Below, piece by piece: positions 56,401 to 63,964 of a stretch of 64,000 bases of DNA; position 1 is the stretch's first letter; each line of letters begins with the position of its first letter. The position numbers and the translations under genes were made by a program. Origin of the DNA: Parachlamydiales bacterium. GTDB taxonomy: Bacteria > Chlamydiota > Chlamydiia > Chlamydiales > SM23-39. The DNA lies in the NCBI GenBank assembly GCA_015661075.1, contig JACVQJ010000019.1:1-64000 (forward strand), written 5' to 3'. The notes beneath the pieces were generated by a model. It was not told the DNA's origin. It was given only the letters and a program-made list of their open reading frames with translations, and did not search any database.

Positions 56401-56994
56401 GCCAAATCCACCGCCGCCGCCGCCGCTGCCCGTTCCGGGAGTCGCCGTTCCGGCTCCGCCGGCGCCGCCAACAGCTTTATTGGTGTTAAAATTCAAATCG
56501 CTAATATTCATCTGCACATTGGTGTGCACATATAGAGCGCCGCCGCCGCCCACGCCGCCGCCACCGCCCACAAAACCAGTTCCGCCATTTCCACCTATAG
56601 AAAAAGCTTGTTTAACTTCAAAATTTTTCAGAGAAACGCTCGTTCCGCTAGCGACTGAAAAGGCCTGAAACAAGTTGTTTCCATCGATAATCACAGGAGC
56701 TCCGGCGCTCGTAGTGATTGATAAGTTATGTACAATGGCCGGAAGTGATTTTGTTAATGTAATTGTCTGACCAAAGATCGCTGCGCAGTCAATGGTATCG
56801 CCTGCAACAGAGGAAAGAATCGCGGAGGGCAGGGTGACCATTGGAGCGATGGGATTCTCCAAAGAGCTGTTCGAAGTGACAATAATGGTCGCTGCATTGA
56901 GAGAACAGAGACAAAAAAAATTAAAAGCAGTGAAATATCTCAACGCTATTTCCACATTGACGACCCCATTTTCATCTATAAAATGAAAATGCAT
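53476..56994 (-). CDS. glycine-rich Pmp-like autotransporter
   Basis: A 1172-residue surface protein. After an N-terminal signal region (the frame begins early; a GTG about 12 codons in may be the real start), residues about 130-420 are extremely glycine-rich, with runs of five to eight Gly. Pmp hallmarks appear as GGAIFIQNG and F..N tetrads (FNTNKA, FAGNT). Autotransporter strand repeats such as NTYSGGTHIHSGTL and NTYSGSTSVGAGV follow. A C-terminal beta-barrel of about 270 residues (IWAEPFGNWLRQ...) ends in Trp. The passenger should be surface-exposed and adhesive. The DNA of the Gly block is a GCC/GCG-rich array. Confidence 0.9.
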   Translation of the reverse strand: MHFHFIDENGVVNVEIALRYFTAFNFFCLCSLNAATIIVTSNSSLENPIAPMVTLPSAILSSVAGDTIDCAAIFGQTITLTKSLPAIVHNLSITTSAGAPVIIDGNNLFQAFSVASGTSVSLKNFEVKQAFSIGGNGGTGFVGGGGGVGGGGALYVHTNVQMNISDLNFNTNKAVGGAGGAGTATPGTGSGGGGGGFGGGNGGAAGGGGGGNSGGGAGGSSSSGFEGTFYGGGGGGAAGVALLGGGANNQGGTPPYTNTYAGAAGTISSGGGGAGAGGVGGPASTQIGGNGGIGLGTDQLFGGGGGGIAGGLGTGAGGGGGDTASSPSNGGAGGALGGGGGGGAGANYVGMGGYGGGAGGTGSGSALTSLFAGGNGGVGAGGGGGGGAALGGAIFIQNGASLTIGDAVAFAGNTVTAGSGGAFVGAGTAGAAGTAWSPDIFMVSGGSLIFNLTAAPLTITTAICSDQSSTSTTGGLTLLGTQTLTLSSALNTYSGGTHIHSGTLNVSSDGALGSFLSGITLDSGTLQAGAAFNSSRNISLIGPGTIDTGGFNLTLSGAISGGGSLTFINGAAVTLSGVNTYSGSTSVGAGVTLQGNTTSLQNNITHNGVALIFNQTASGTYSGSLSGAGPLTIQGVGTFHLTGNSAAYTGAVSVAAGMELNVNGSIANASSTTIPAGAAISGSGTVGNLINSGTINPGNSIGTITINGALVLNPASLINIEFNDQASLDLIQVIGAPGTAALNGAVAFTPLPGFYGFGRSYTFLTSSGLGGSTFSSFSISNPTFIPTLSYTATDATLTIAIITPFAGFPFINENEQSVGNNVDALNAAGELPLSLKNLIDSLAGFSFGTINGVLDQMHPAPYSALTDLQTEVGGRLVSLFHKKPNMPCGCIRPNRIWAEPFGNWLRQGSMGEQVGFEAVSRGIAGGVDREIVNEWVMGIGGAYQESDLTLNSGRGNGSIHGYYGAFYTDYGSDHFYLGLTFLAGQNNQHLTRHIQFVFNQYEATGESDSFDMIGQLATAYLFGSPAGFVYPYANVDILHFKAGKFQETGADPLNLDVRGHNATTLRSEAGIALQVQDTNYQRTMCIAPFLSLGWAMECPLIRSPYTANFSGGPISFKAHGWNHTWQLFSFAFGLNLTYKMLSISGQYMGESSPNGCDEYFGQRCNIRIDLNW

Positions 56995-57009
56995 AAGTTA
57001 TCAATATGA

Positions 57010-57765
57010 TTAAGGTGCCAGATTCCACTTCTTCTGTAGCTTCTGGAGCTTTTTTTTCTTGATCAGATAATCGATGCTTTTGTTCAGGACTTGAATGGCA
57101 TGGGGATTTTCATCCTTCATAACAACAAAATGAAGCCCCGAATCGCTGAGAGGAGAGCCGACGATCTTCAGTTTTTGGGCATAAGAACCTTGAACATAAC
57201 TGACCGCGAGTAGGCGATCGACAACGATGCCCTCTACCTCATGACTGGCTACGGCTTCGAAAATTTCCGGCGCCGAAAGATAAGTGCGGGTGAAGACCTC
57301 AGGATATTTTTGCATAATCAGCAGGGCCTGCTCGCCCGACATGACTCCGACAAACTGTTTCTCCATGTCTTTCATCGATTTTTGTTGGCCCGTCGTCGAC
57401 ACGACCAGAACAGAGCCGATATCGAGAACGTTTTTCGAAAAATCGTATTGGGCCGCGTTGAAATTGTAGGCGGGAAGCGATGAAATGACCGCATCGTATC
57501 TGTGTCTTTTCAGATTGTCGTACAAAGAATCCCAACTCGTCCCGATCTTACTAAACTCCAATCCGCTATGCCGTGAAATTTCCAGCAAAAGCTCTTCGAT
57601 GAACCCGTTGACGTAGACCTCTTTTCCCTGAAAGTTCTGCGGATACCAGTTGGGATCGATTCCGATGCTCAAATCGTTTTTGCCGCCGCCCCCGCAGGAG
57701 GGCAAAAGAAACGCTGTGAAAAACACCACAGCCAAAACACAAAGATGAAAAAAAGGTCGCTTCAT
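57010..57765 (-). CDS. amino-acid-binding lipoprotein (ABC importer, ArtJ-like)
   Basis: A 251-residue family 3 solute-binding protein. The lipobox LPSC places the lipidated Cys at residue 24, followed by a Gly-rich linker. Binding-fold motifs are IGIDPNWYPQNF, YDAVISSLPAY and VEGIVVDRLLA. Chlamydial relatives (ArtJ) bind arginine for import. No permease or ATPase gene is adjacent, so the partner must lie elsewhere. It is GC-richer than the flanking accessory genes and may be an old resident of this locus. Confidence 0.87.
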   Translation of the reverse strand: MKRPFFHLCVLAVVFFTAFLLPSCGGGGKNDLSIGIDPNWYPQNFQGKEVYVNGFIEELLLEISRHSGLEFSKIGTSWDSLYDNLKRHRYDAVISSLPAYNFNAAQYDFSKNVLDIGSVLVVSTTGQQKSMKDMEKQFVGVMSGEQALLIMQKYPEVFTRTYLSAPEIFEAVASHEVEGIVVDRLLAVSYVQGSYAQKLKIVGSPLSDSGLHFVVMKDENPHAIQVLNKSIDYLIKKKKLQKLQKKWNLAP

Positions 57766-57814
57766 CCCTTTAATGTAGGAAAACGCTCATATTTACAAAA
57801 GAGGGAAAAGCGAT

Positions 57815-57854
57815 GCACACAAGTTTTTCACTTCGACAATTGAACGCACTTCTT
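57815..57854. repeat. short repeat joined to a family A end
   Basis: 57815-57841 (GCACACAAGTTTTTCAC and on) matches 60330-60356 with two differences. It is directly followed by TGAACGCACTTCTT, the terminal motif of family A in reverse orientation. Confidence 0.7.
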
Positions 57855-57859
57855 CGCTG

Positions 57860-59320
57860 TCAGCGCGACTCCAAAGGATCAAGCTCCAAAACATTGGTGG
57901 TTAATGTGCCTGCGGTTAGGTTATACACAAACTTTCCTGTATAAGGCATAACCTCGGGACATGATTCAACCTGACAGTCGTGTATAGTTATATTATATGT
58001 TCCTGTGACAGTAATAGCATCGGGGGTTGTTGAGATGATTATTGGCTCTGCGGGGGTGTATCTATCCATTTTTGCAATATATCGACCTTTCAATGATTCC
58101 TCCAAACCAAGAAACAAATGTCTAAGAGCTATTATAGGTCCTTTTTGCATTGTAAAATAAAGAACTAAGCTTGCTTCTTCAGGTCTTATTGTTTTAAGCA
58201 ATTCTTTATGTAAACTGCCCACTATTTGAAGTGCTTCCTGTTTTTTTTCCTCAAACCTGGCTGTGTTTGCTTGACATTTATATATTTGATCATTATAGCG
58301 TACAGATAATGTCCTGGCCATATCAACGCTTACAGCATCGATTAGTTTAGTTAAATGCGATAGAGATCTAATTGATTCAAAACTCACATCACCAAAAGAT
58401 TCATCAGTAAACGGTACTACTTTAGGTAATTCATTGAATACTGGAAGAGCTATTGGAGCTGATTGTCGCAATTCGACGGCATCGGTGCGGCTTTCAGCTA
58501 CTATTTTAGAGATTTCAAGACCATTCCACTCTCTCAAAATCGCGCGAATAGGCGGATAGTTCGTTGCTAGTGTCATTGCTTGATTAAAGAGCGGATCGGA
58601 TAAAACCTGACTTCTTTTGGGAAAAATCTCAGCTAAGGCCTGTATTACATCAGGACAATTATTTTCAACGGCTGCCCTAACATAAACTGGGGTGCCTGCT
58701 TGTAAATACTCCCTGTGATGTAATGCTAAGAAATAAATATCATCTGCTGATATTTTTTGGGGGGTTTTAACAACAATTGTTTTCAGTCCAAATAATTTCA
58801 AGGCTTGTTGCGACATGCTGCCAGATTCGCTCGAATGAATGGCACGTTGAATTAAATCAATTGAAGGCGTGCTTTGTTCCAGCATTACATTAAGCAAATC
58901 AAACCGCGCAGCAAAATGTAGCGCTTCGATTGTTATTCCGCCTTTTAGCAATCCCAGCAATTGATGTTTATTTAAACAAAACTCCAAAGGTGATATCGAA
59001 ATATTTTGTTTCTTGGCATAAATAATTGATTTTTGTATATCTTCTACTGACGTTTCGCCTTCATCTAAACGACCTACTATTTCATCCAGTTTGCCTTCTT
59101 CTGCATCGCTCACATTTTTTTTCATTACATCTTCTACGGATGAATCGGCGAGCAGAGGAACAACATCATGATAGCCAGCGAGGGATGGCTGAACTGGGAC
59201 TTGAAAACATTGTCGGTGAAATACGCCACTAATATCTGATATTATTGTATCTCTAGGCCCAATTATTTTTTGACACCCGGAACACGTTGTATGAGTAGTA
59301 CAGCCTGAAACAGAAGACAT
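57860..59320 (-). CDS. Cys-motif/ankyrin-like protein, unknown
   Basis: A 486-residue protein. The first 45 residues hold a putative zinc site (CSGC, then HRQC), comparable to half of a LIM or RING finger. About 300 residues of helical, ankyrin-like spacing follow (for example ITIEALHFAARFDLLNVMLEQ). A C-terminal region is rich in beta strands and Thr. The ATG at 59320 has TGGAGTG upstream; the frame is open 13 codons earlier. It is AT-rich and fits the same group as the RING proteins at 51620 and 59593. Function unknown. Confidence 0.7.
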   Translation of the reverse strand: MSSVSGCTTHTTCSGCQKIIGPRDTIISDISGVFHRQCFQVPVQPSLAGYHDVVPLLADSSVEDVMKKNVSDAEEGKLDEIVGRLDEGETSVEDIQKSIIYAKKQNISISPLEFCLNKHQLLGLLKGGITIEALHFAARFDLLNVMLEQSTPSIDLIQRAIHSSESGSMSQQALKLFGLKTIVVKTPQKISADDIYFLALHHREYLQAGTPVYVRAAVENNCPDVIQALAEIFPKRSQVLSDPLFNQAMTLATNYPPIRAILREWNGLEISKIVAESRTDAVELRQSAPIALPVFNELPKVVPFTDESFGDVSFESIRSLSHLTKLIDAVSVDMARTLSVRYNDQIYKCQANTARFEEKKQEALQIVGSLHKELLKTIRPEEASLVLYFTMQKGPIIALRHLFLGLEESLKGRYIAKMDRYTPAEPIIISTTPDAITVTGTYNITIHDCQVESCPEVMPYTGKFVYNLTAGTLTTNVLELDPLESR

Positions 59321-59523
59321 AATCACTCCAGCCACTTGTTTATAATTATATATTAACAAAAAATCACATTTAATTCAACTTTTTATTAGCAATGCGTTTA
59401 AATTATAACGTCTGTCATTGCCACTTAATTGCTTGCAAAACAAAAAACGAGGCGTTGAATTGGATGTAACTAAGGACGATGAGTTTGTGCTTTTAGAAGG
59501 ATAGAAATCGAAAAATCCCCTCC

Positions 59524-59643
59524 TTGAAGAACTCCTCCTTAAAAGGAGGAGATTCTTTACGCAGCTTTTGGAGGCGGTGCGGCTAAAGCCGCTTACCGCA
59601 CGAATAAAATATCTTGCCTAGACCCACCCCTGAAGGGGTGGGA
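59524..59643 (+). repeat. family A repeat, copy 5
   Basis: Hairpins 1 and 2, the ATAAAATA spacer and most of hairpin 3 are present. It breaks off after GAAGGGGTGGGA. It overlaps the 3' end of the convergent RING gene and provides that gene's stop codon. Confidence 0.88.
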
Positions 59644-60186
59644 ATTTATTGCTAGAGTCAATATATTTTGCGGGATTGTTCCGGTTTCCATCATTTTATT
59701 CCTGACCATTGCCACGATAGCAGGAAGCCGACACTTGGCAGCGTTAATTAATTCTGGACCCAGTCCGCTTCCATTTTCCAGCTTTATCAACAAACCAGAC
59801 ACCAATCTGTCTGCTTCATTATCTTTCACGTGGGGCGAAATGATAGCTGCAGCTATTGCGTTAACCAGATCTTCTTGATTATATTGCCCATTTGTTAGCC
59901 TTTGATCCAACATACTAAAGTCTTTTTTATAGGCATACTCACAAAGAGGAACTTGCGGCAGCTTTGGGATAAATTCGTGAGCGTTGAGAACTTCTATGGA
60001 GCATATTGGGCATTTAGGGTTTCGCTCGAGCCATCGCGAAATACAGACCCAATGAAATCGGTGCAAACCGTGACCCCAACTGTCAATAGTATTCACTGGA
60101 TTGCTACATACACAACAATCTTCACCATTGAGAGGTAGCTGTGTGAAGTTGGTTGTCGGATTCAAATTTGAAGATGCTGCAGCCAT
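59593..60186 (-). CDS. RING-H2-like protein 2, candidate ubiquitin-ligase effector
   Basis: A 197-residue paralogue of the RING protein at 51620. Zinc ligands seen are C24/C27, H42, H45, C48, C59 and C62; the third ligand, Cys in the paralogue, is Trp here (DSWGHG). The helical C-terminal part aligns with the paralogue (EVLNAHEFIP against PVLNASKFIP; KCRLPAIVAM against SCRSPDIVAL). The last 17 residues (from about NSHPFRGG) are encoded by a family A repeat, so the native end was probably lost. The start at 60186 follows GAGATTGTTT. Confidence 0.78.
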   Translation of the reverse strand: MAAASSNLNPTTNFTQLPLNGEDCCVCSNPVNTIDSWGHGLHRFHWVCISRWLERNPKCPICSIEVLNAHEFIPKLPQVPLCEYAYKKDFSMLDQRLTNGQYNQEDLVNAIAAAIISPHVKDNEADRLVSGLLIKLENGSGLGPELINAAKCRLPAIVAMVRNKMMETGTIPQNILTLAINSHPFRGGSRQDILFVR

Positions 60187-60329
60187 AAACAATCTCATGT
60201 TAAATAAAACATGATAGTAGAAATGCGCAATAATGTCAATGTAAGCGCAAGCTGTATTTTACATTATTTTTTAGTTATCATCTTTTAAGTTGCAAAGTCG
60301 AGTTTTAACGAACATTTTGCTTTGTCGCC

Positions 60330-60356
60330 GCACACAAATTTTTCACCTCGACAATT
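60330..60356. repeat. short repeat, second copy
   Basis: 27 bases match 57815-57841 with two differences. Nearby, 60289-60302 (GTTGCAAAGTCGAG) matches the end of the fold-back element at 30773-30957. Together they suggest a degraded relative of that element before the glycosyltransferase gene. Confidence 0.65.
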
Positions 60357-60385
60357 CCTTGCGGATGGTTTTACAATCCCCCGTC

Positions 60386-61456
60386 ATGAAATCCTGGAAA
60401 AACCGGCTGCTGCGTTTTCTGGCGCCCAAAAGATCACCTTCATCTGGCGAGCCGCGAAAGGTCCAGCGCCTACTCGTCGTCTCAACGACTGCGCTGGGCG
60501 ATACGCTGTGGGCCACACCGGCACTGGCCAATCTGCGCATGCATTATCCCAATGCCCGCATTGCCGTATTGACCCGCTCGATCGGGATGGAAGTCTTACA
60601 ATTCAATCCTCACATTGATTGTCTATATTTATTGCGAGAGCCGCTTTTTGTTCATTTTTTTTCACTGTTGAAAAAGCTACGAAAAGAGCATTTTGACGCC
60701 GCTCTCATTTTCCACGCGTCCCAGCGCCTGGTGCTGCCGCTTTGCTCATTGAGCCATATTCCCCGGATCATCGGCACGGCCGGCATCAACAAGGGACTCG
60801 ACGATCTGCTGACAGAGCCCGTCATCCATCAAAATGAGCACGAAATCGCGCGGCGATTGGCGCTCGCCGCTCAGATCCAGGTGCCCAGCACAATCGAGAC
60901 TCTATCCTATTATGTGCAAGATGATGAGCGTCGAGCCGCCGAGAAGTTCATCGGCGAAGCGAAGCGACCTTTGATCGCGATGCATCCCGGATCCAAAGAA
61001 CCGTTCCGCCGCTGGCCCGCTTACTGCTTTGCCAAGGTCGCTCAAGCGCTCCAAAAGCGATTTGATGCTGAAATTTTTCTGACGGGCACGGCGGCTGAAT
61101 TTTCCCTGCTTCAGGAAATCCGGACCCAAGTTCCAAATGCACGCATCGTCCCTGTTTCTTCCATCCGATTTTTGGGTGCGCTATTGGAGCGGATGGATCT
61201 GGTCATCAGCAACGACACCGGCCCGCTGCATCTGGCCTGTGCATTGAAGCGCCCCACGATCAGCATCTATGTATCCACTGACCCCATGCTTTGCGGACCA
61301 TTTAAAGCCCCGAACTCCTCCGTTATTTCCCGGCCTCCGACTTGCCGGCCTTGCATTAAGCGCCGCTGCCGCGATCCTTTATGCTTTTTGCAGATCTCGC
61401 CGCAAGAAGTCATCGATGAATGTGTAAAACTCTTGTGTATCCATGCTCATCAGTAA
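60386..61456 (+). CDS. GT9-family glycosyltransferase (heptosyltransferase-like)
   Basis: A 356-residue GT-B enzyme of family 9. The N-terminal motif VVSTTALGDTLWATPALANLR and the C-terminal sugar-nucleotide site NDTGPLHLA are characteristic of LPS heptosyltransferases (WaaC/WaaF/WaaQ). Four cysteines cluster near the C-terminus (CRPCIKRRCRDPLC). Together with the rfaE2-like gene it suggests a heptose-bearing LPS core, which classical Chlamydia lacks; another sugar is possible. The start is uncertain; ATGs at 60386 and 60365 are both possible, without a clear ribosome site. Confidence 0.88.
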   Translation: MKSWKNRLLRFLAPKRSPSSGEPRKVQRLLVVSTTALGDTLWATPALANLRMHYPNARIAVLTRSIGMEVLQFNPHIDCLYLLREPLFVHFFSLLKKLRKEHFDAALIFHASQRLVLPLCSLSHIPRIIGTAGINKGLDDLLTEPVIHQNEHEIARRLALAAQIQVPSTIETLSYYVQDDERRAAEKFIGEAKRPLIAMHPGSKEPFRRWPAYCFAKVAQALQKRFDAEIFLTGTAAEFSLLQEIRTQVPNARIVPVSSIRFLGALLERMDLVISNDTGPLHLACALKRPTISIYVSTDPMLCGPFKAPNSSVISRPPTCRPCIKRRCRDPLCFLQISPQEVIDECVKLLCIHAHQ

Positions 61457-61459
61457 TTT

Positions 61460-61539
61460 TAACCACAGAGACAAAAACCACAGAGGCTAGACGCGGGCAT
61501 TTTTTGTTTTTTCTTCTGTGGTTTCGATCTCTGTGGTAG
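61460..61539. repeat. long hairpin repeat (family C), copy 3
   Basis: AACCACAGAGACAAAAACCA pairs with GTGGTTTCGATCTCTGTGGT at the other end. The loop contains GCGGGC and a T-rich run. It lies three bases after the GT9 stop and before the next glycosyltransferase. Confidence 0.85.
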
Positions 61540-61560
61540 AAAATTTATTGCGGTAATAAA

Positions 61561-62556
61561 ATGCGTTTTCCCAAAGTCCTGATTTTGATCCTGAACTGGA
61601 ATGGCAAGAGCGACACATTGGAGTGCCTCGCCTCACTTTCCGCGGCATCGCCAAAGCCTCTTTTTTCCACTCTCATCGTCGACAACGGATCCACTGACGA
61701 CTCCGTCGCCTCGATCCGGGCCGCATTTCCGGATGTTCCCATCATCGAGACGAACAAAAATCTCGGTTTTGCCGGCGGAAACAATGTAGGCATCCGCTGG
61801 GCCCTTGGCAAATCCTTCGACTGGATCCTGCTTCTCAACAACGATACGATTGTTGATCCTCATTTAATCGATGGCTTTATGGAGGCTGCTAAAAAGAACC
61901 CGTCAGCTAAAATTTTGGGCGCCAAGATTTATCGCTATCATGACCGGGAGCGGATCGATCATCTGGGCGGACTCTGGGATCCCTTAACCGCGGAATTCAC
62001 CTCGATCGCTTCCGACAAAATCGATGATGGATCATTTGAAGAGATGCAAAAGGTCGGTTATGTCTGCGGGTGCGCGCTCTTCATGCACCGGAGCGTTCCC
62101 GAGACAATCGGCCTGTTGGAAGAAAAATTCTTTCTTTTATGGGAAGAGAGCGACTTTTGCGCGCGCGCTGCCCGAGCCGGCTTTGAGATCTGGACCGCTC
62201 CCAAAGCCAAACTTTGGCACAAGGTCTCCGCCTCATTTACCGGCGGCAAAGCGCATACGCATTATTTCTGGTGGCGCAACCGCCTGCTGTGGATCGAGCG
62301 CAATTGCGATCAATTAGAAAAACGGCAGATCTATCGCAACACGATTATTCCCGAAATATGCAAACATGCGAAGCTCGCCGTCCTGAAAACTTTGCAAATT
62401 TTGGTGCTCCATTTACTGGGACAGCGCCCCGATGAGGCCCGCTTGCAGAAAGCGAGGCGCTACCGCGCAGGCTGCCGCGGCATTCTGCATTATTTTTTAG
62501 GGCGCTTCGGCAACTGCCCCACGGCCTATATCAAACGCCGAAAAAACAGTTCATAA
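61561..62556 (+). CDS. GT2-family glycosyltransferase
   Basis: A 331-residue GT-A glycosyltransferase resembling rhamnosyltransferase/WbbL-type enzymes. The N-terminal strand VLILILNWNG, the nucleotide-sugar motif IVDNGSTDDS, GFAGGNN and the metal-binding LLLNNDT are all present. WEESDFCARAARAGF (the acceptor-site ED-type motif) lies near residues 197-211. No membrane helix is obvious. It follows the GT9 gene on the same strand with only a hairpin repeat between them, so both may decorate LPS or another surface glycan. Confidence 0.9.
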   Translation: MRFPKVLILILNWNGKSDTLECLASLSAASPKPLFSTLIVDNGSTDDSVASIRAAFPDVPIIETNKNLGFAGGNNVGIRWALGKSFDWILLLNNDTIVDPHLIDGFMEAAKKNPSAKILGAKIYRYHDRERIDHLGGLWDPLTAEFTSIASDKIDDGSFEEMQKVGYVCGCALFMHRSVPETIGLLEEKFFLLWEESDFCARAARAGFEIWTAPKAKLWHKVSASFTGGKAHTHYFWWRNRLLWIERNCDQLEKRQIYRNTIIPEICKHAKLAVLKTLQILVLHLLGQRPDEARLQKARRYRAGCRGILHYFLGRFGNCPTAYIKRRKNSS

Positions 62557-62612
62557 GAATCGAATTTAATTAAAATTATTTAATAACAACACAACTAATT
62601 CGTTAATTATAT

Positions 62613-62859
62613 CGAATCGGAACAATTTATACCTATGACGGTGCGGGCCGGAAAATGGCCGAGGAGTGCAATGGCGAAAAAACGACATTCTCCCATGATT
62701 CCCTGGGCCGTCTCCATCAAACGCAAACCGGTGATCTATGCTCCGTCACAGAACACAATCTTCTCAATCAGGTCATTGAAGAGAAAAAAATGTCAGCTTA
62801 CGTCTGAGTCGGGGCTTTTCACTCATGAGTATGCGAACGATTCGCTATATAACCGCCGG
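62613..62859 (+). pseudogene. RHS/YD-repeat remnant
   Basis: The frame from 62613 encodes TIYTYDGAGRKMAEECNGEK, then FSHDSLGRLHQTQTGD and HNLLNQVIEEKK, spaced like RHS YD-repeats, and stops at 62805. In the next frame SGLFTHEYANDSLYNRR continues the pattern to 62859, so a frameshift separates the two scraps. No start codon or upstream part is present, and the end meets a family A repeat end. It is a fragment of a large secreted or surface RHS toxin-type gene. Confidence 0.75.
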
Positions 62860-62876
62860 CAAGAAGTGCGTTCAAG
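62857..62876 (+). repeat. family A repeat, terminal fragment
   Basis: GGCAAGAAGTGCGTTCAAGG matches the end of family A copies (GGCAAGAAGTGCGTTCAA) and marks the break of the RHS remnant. Confidence 0.7.
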
Positions 62877-62953
62877 GAGGTTTTCTTCAAAACTTGTTTT
62901 TTTAACCAGATTGAGACTATCCTGTTTTTCATTAGAGGATTCAATACGGATTT

Positions 62954-63811
62954 ATGGATAATGAACTTGAACAGACGTCCTCAAAGATCGCGGTTTTTAA
63001 AGGGAAACAAATCCGAAAAGCGATTCATCTGGGTGAATGGTATTTCTCGGTTATTGACATTGTTGAAGTTTTAACGGGAAGCCCAAACCCTCGCCGATAC
63101 TGGTCCAACCTCAAGATACAACTCTCTGAAAATGAAGGCTTCGTTCAACTGTACTCAAAAACGGTACAGTTGAAATTGATAGCTCCCGACGGAAAAATGC
63201 GAGAGACAGACACGGCCAATACAGAAACCGTTTTTCGGATTATCCAATCTATCCCATCCTCTAAAGCGGAACCGCTCAAACGATGGCTAGCAAAGGTTGG
63301 CTACGAGCGTGTTCAAGAGATAGAAGATCCTGAATTAGCCGCAAAACGTAGCCGAGCAATCTACAAAGCCAAAGGGTATCCAGACGATTGGATTGAAAAA
63401 CGGATGCGCGGGATTGCGATCCGCGAGCAATTGACGAATGAGTGGGAAAAGCGTGGAGTCAAGGAGGAGAAAGAATATGCAATTCTCACAGCTGAGATTG
63501 CTGAAGCAACTTTTAGCCTTAAACCTTCTGAGCACAAAAAATTAAAAAGTTTGAAGAATCAAAATCTCCGCGATCATATGACCGATCTGGAGTTAGTTTT
63601 CACGATGTTGGGGGAAGCTTCAACCACGGAAATCGCTGTTCAGAATGATGCTCAGGGGTTTCCTCAAAACAAAAAAGCAGCTCGAGAAGGCGGAGAAATT
63701 GCCGGAGATGCAAGGCGTGCACTAGAGCAAAAGAGCGGCCGCGAGGTAGTCAGCAAATCTAATTTTTTAGATGTTCATGCTACTGAAGTAGCAATGATCC
63801 CTGAGAAGTGA
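62954..63811 (+). CDS. BRO-N domain protein (phage antirepressor-like)
   Basis: A 285-residue protein with an N-terminal BRO-N DNA-binding domain: IAVFKGKQIRKAIHLGEWYFSVIDIVEVL, with NPRRYWSNLK after it. The middle matches the DinD-like bacterial BRO proteins (ETVFRIIQSIPSSKAEPLKRWLAKVGYERVQE). The C-terminal 60 residues are charged and probably flexible. Such genes occur in phages and in many bacterial genomes as accessory regulators, sometimes with a DNA-damage response. It is AT-rich and has no phage structural neighbours here. Confidence 0.85.
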   Translation: MDNELEQTSSKIAVFKGKQIRKAIHLGEWYFSVIDIVEVLTGSPNPRRYWSNLKIQLSENEGFVQLYSKTVQLKLIAPDGKMRETDTANTETVFRIIQSIPSSKAEPLKRWLAKVGYERVQEIEDPELAAKRSRAIYKAKGYPDDWIEKRMRGIAIREQLTNEWEKRGVKEEKEYAILTAEIAEATFSLKPSEHKKLKSLKNQNLRDHMTDLELVFTMLGEASTTEIAVQNDAQGFPQNKKAAREGGEIAGDARRALEQKSGREVVSKSNFLDVHATEVAMIPEK

Positions 63812-63964
63812 CTGAAAATCTCGGAAGGGCAGCACTTCCAATGCATTAATCTTTTTTATATTTTCCCCATTCCCACGACGCGCGAATAGCTCTTTGAGAA
63901 AACTTATTTTGTCCAAACCCCCCAGATGCTATAAGAATGCTAAGGTATGTAGATTTGGGGAGCC

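Noticed and set aside
55827-56668. Plus-strand Arg/Pro-rich open frames opposite the Gly-rich autotransporter
   Set aside because: They are antisense shadows of the GCC/GCG-rich coding array and have no ribosome sites or family resemblance.
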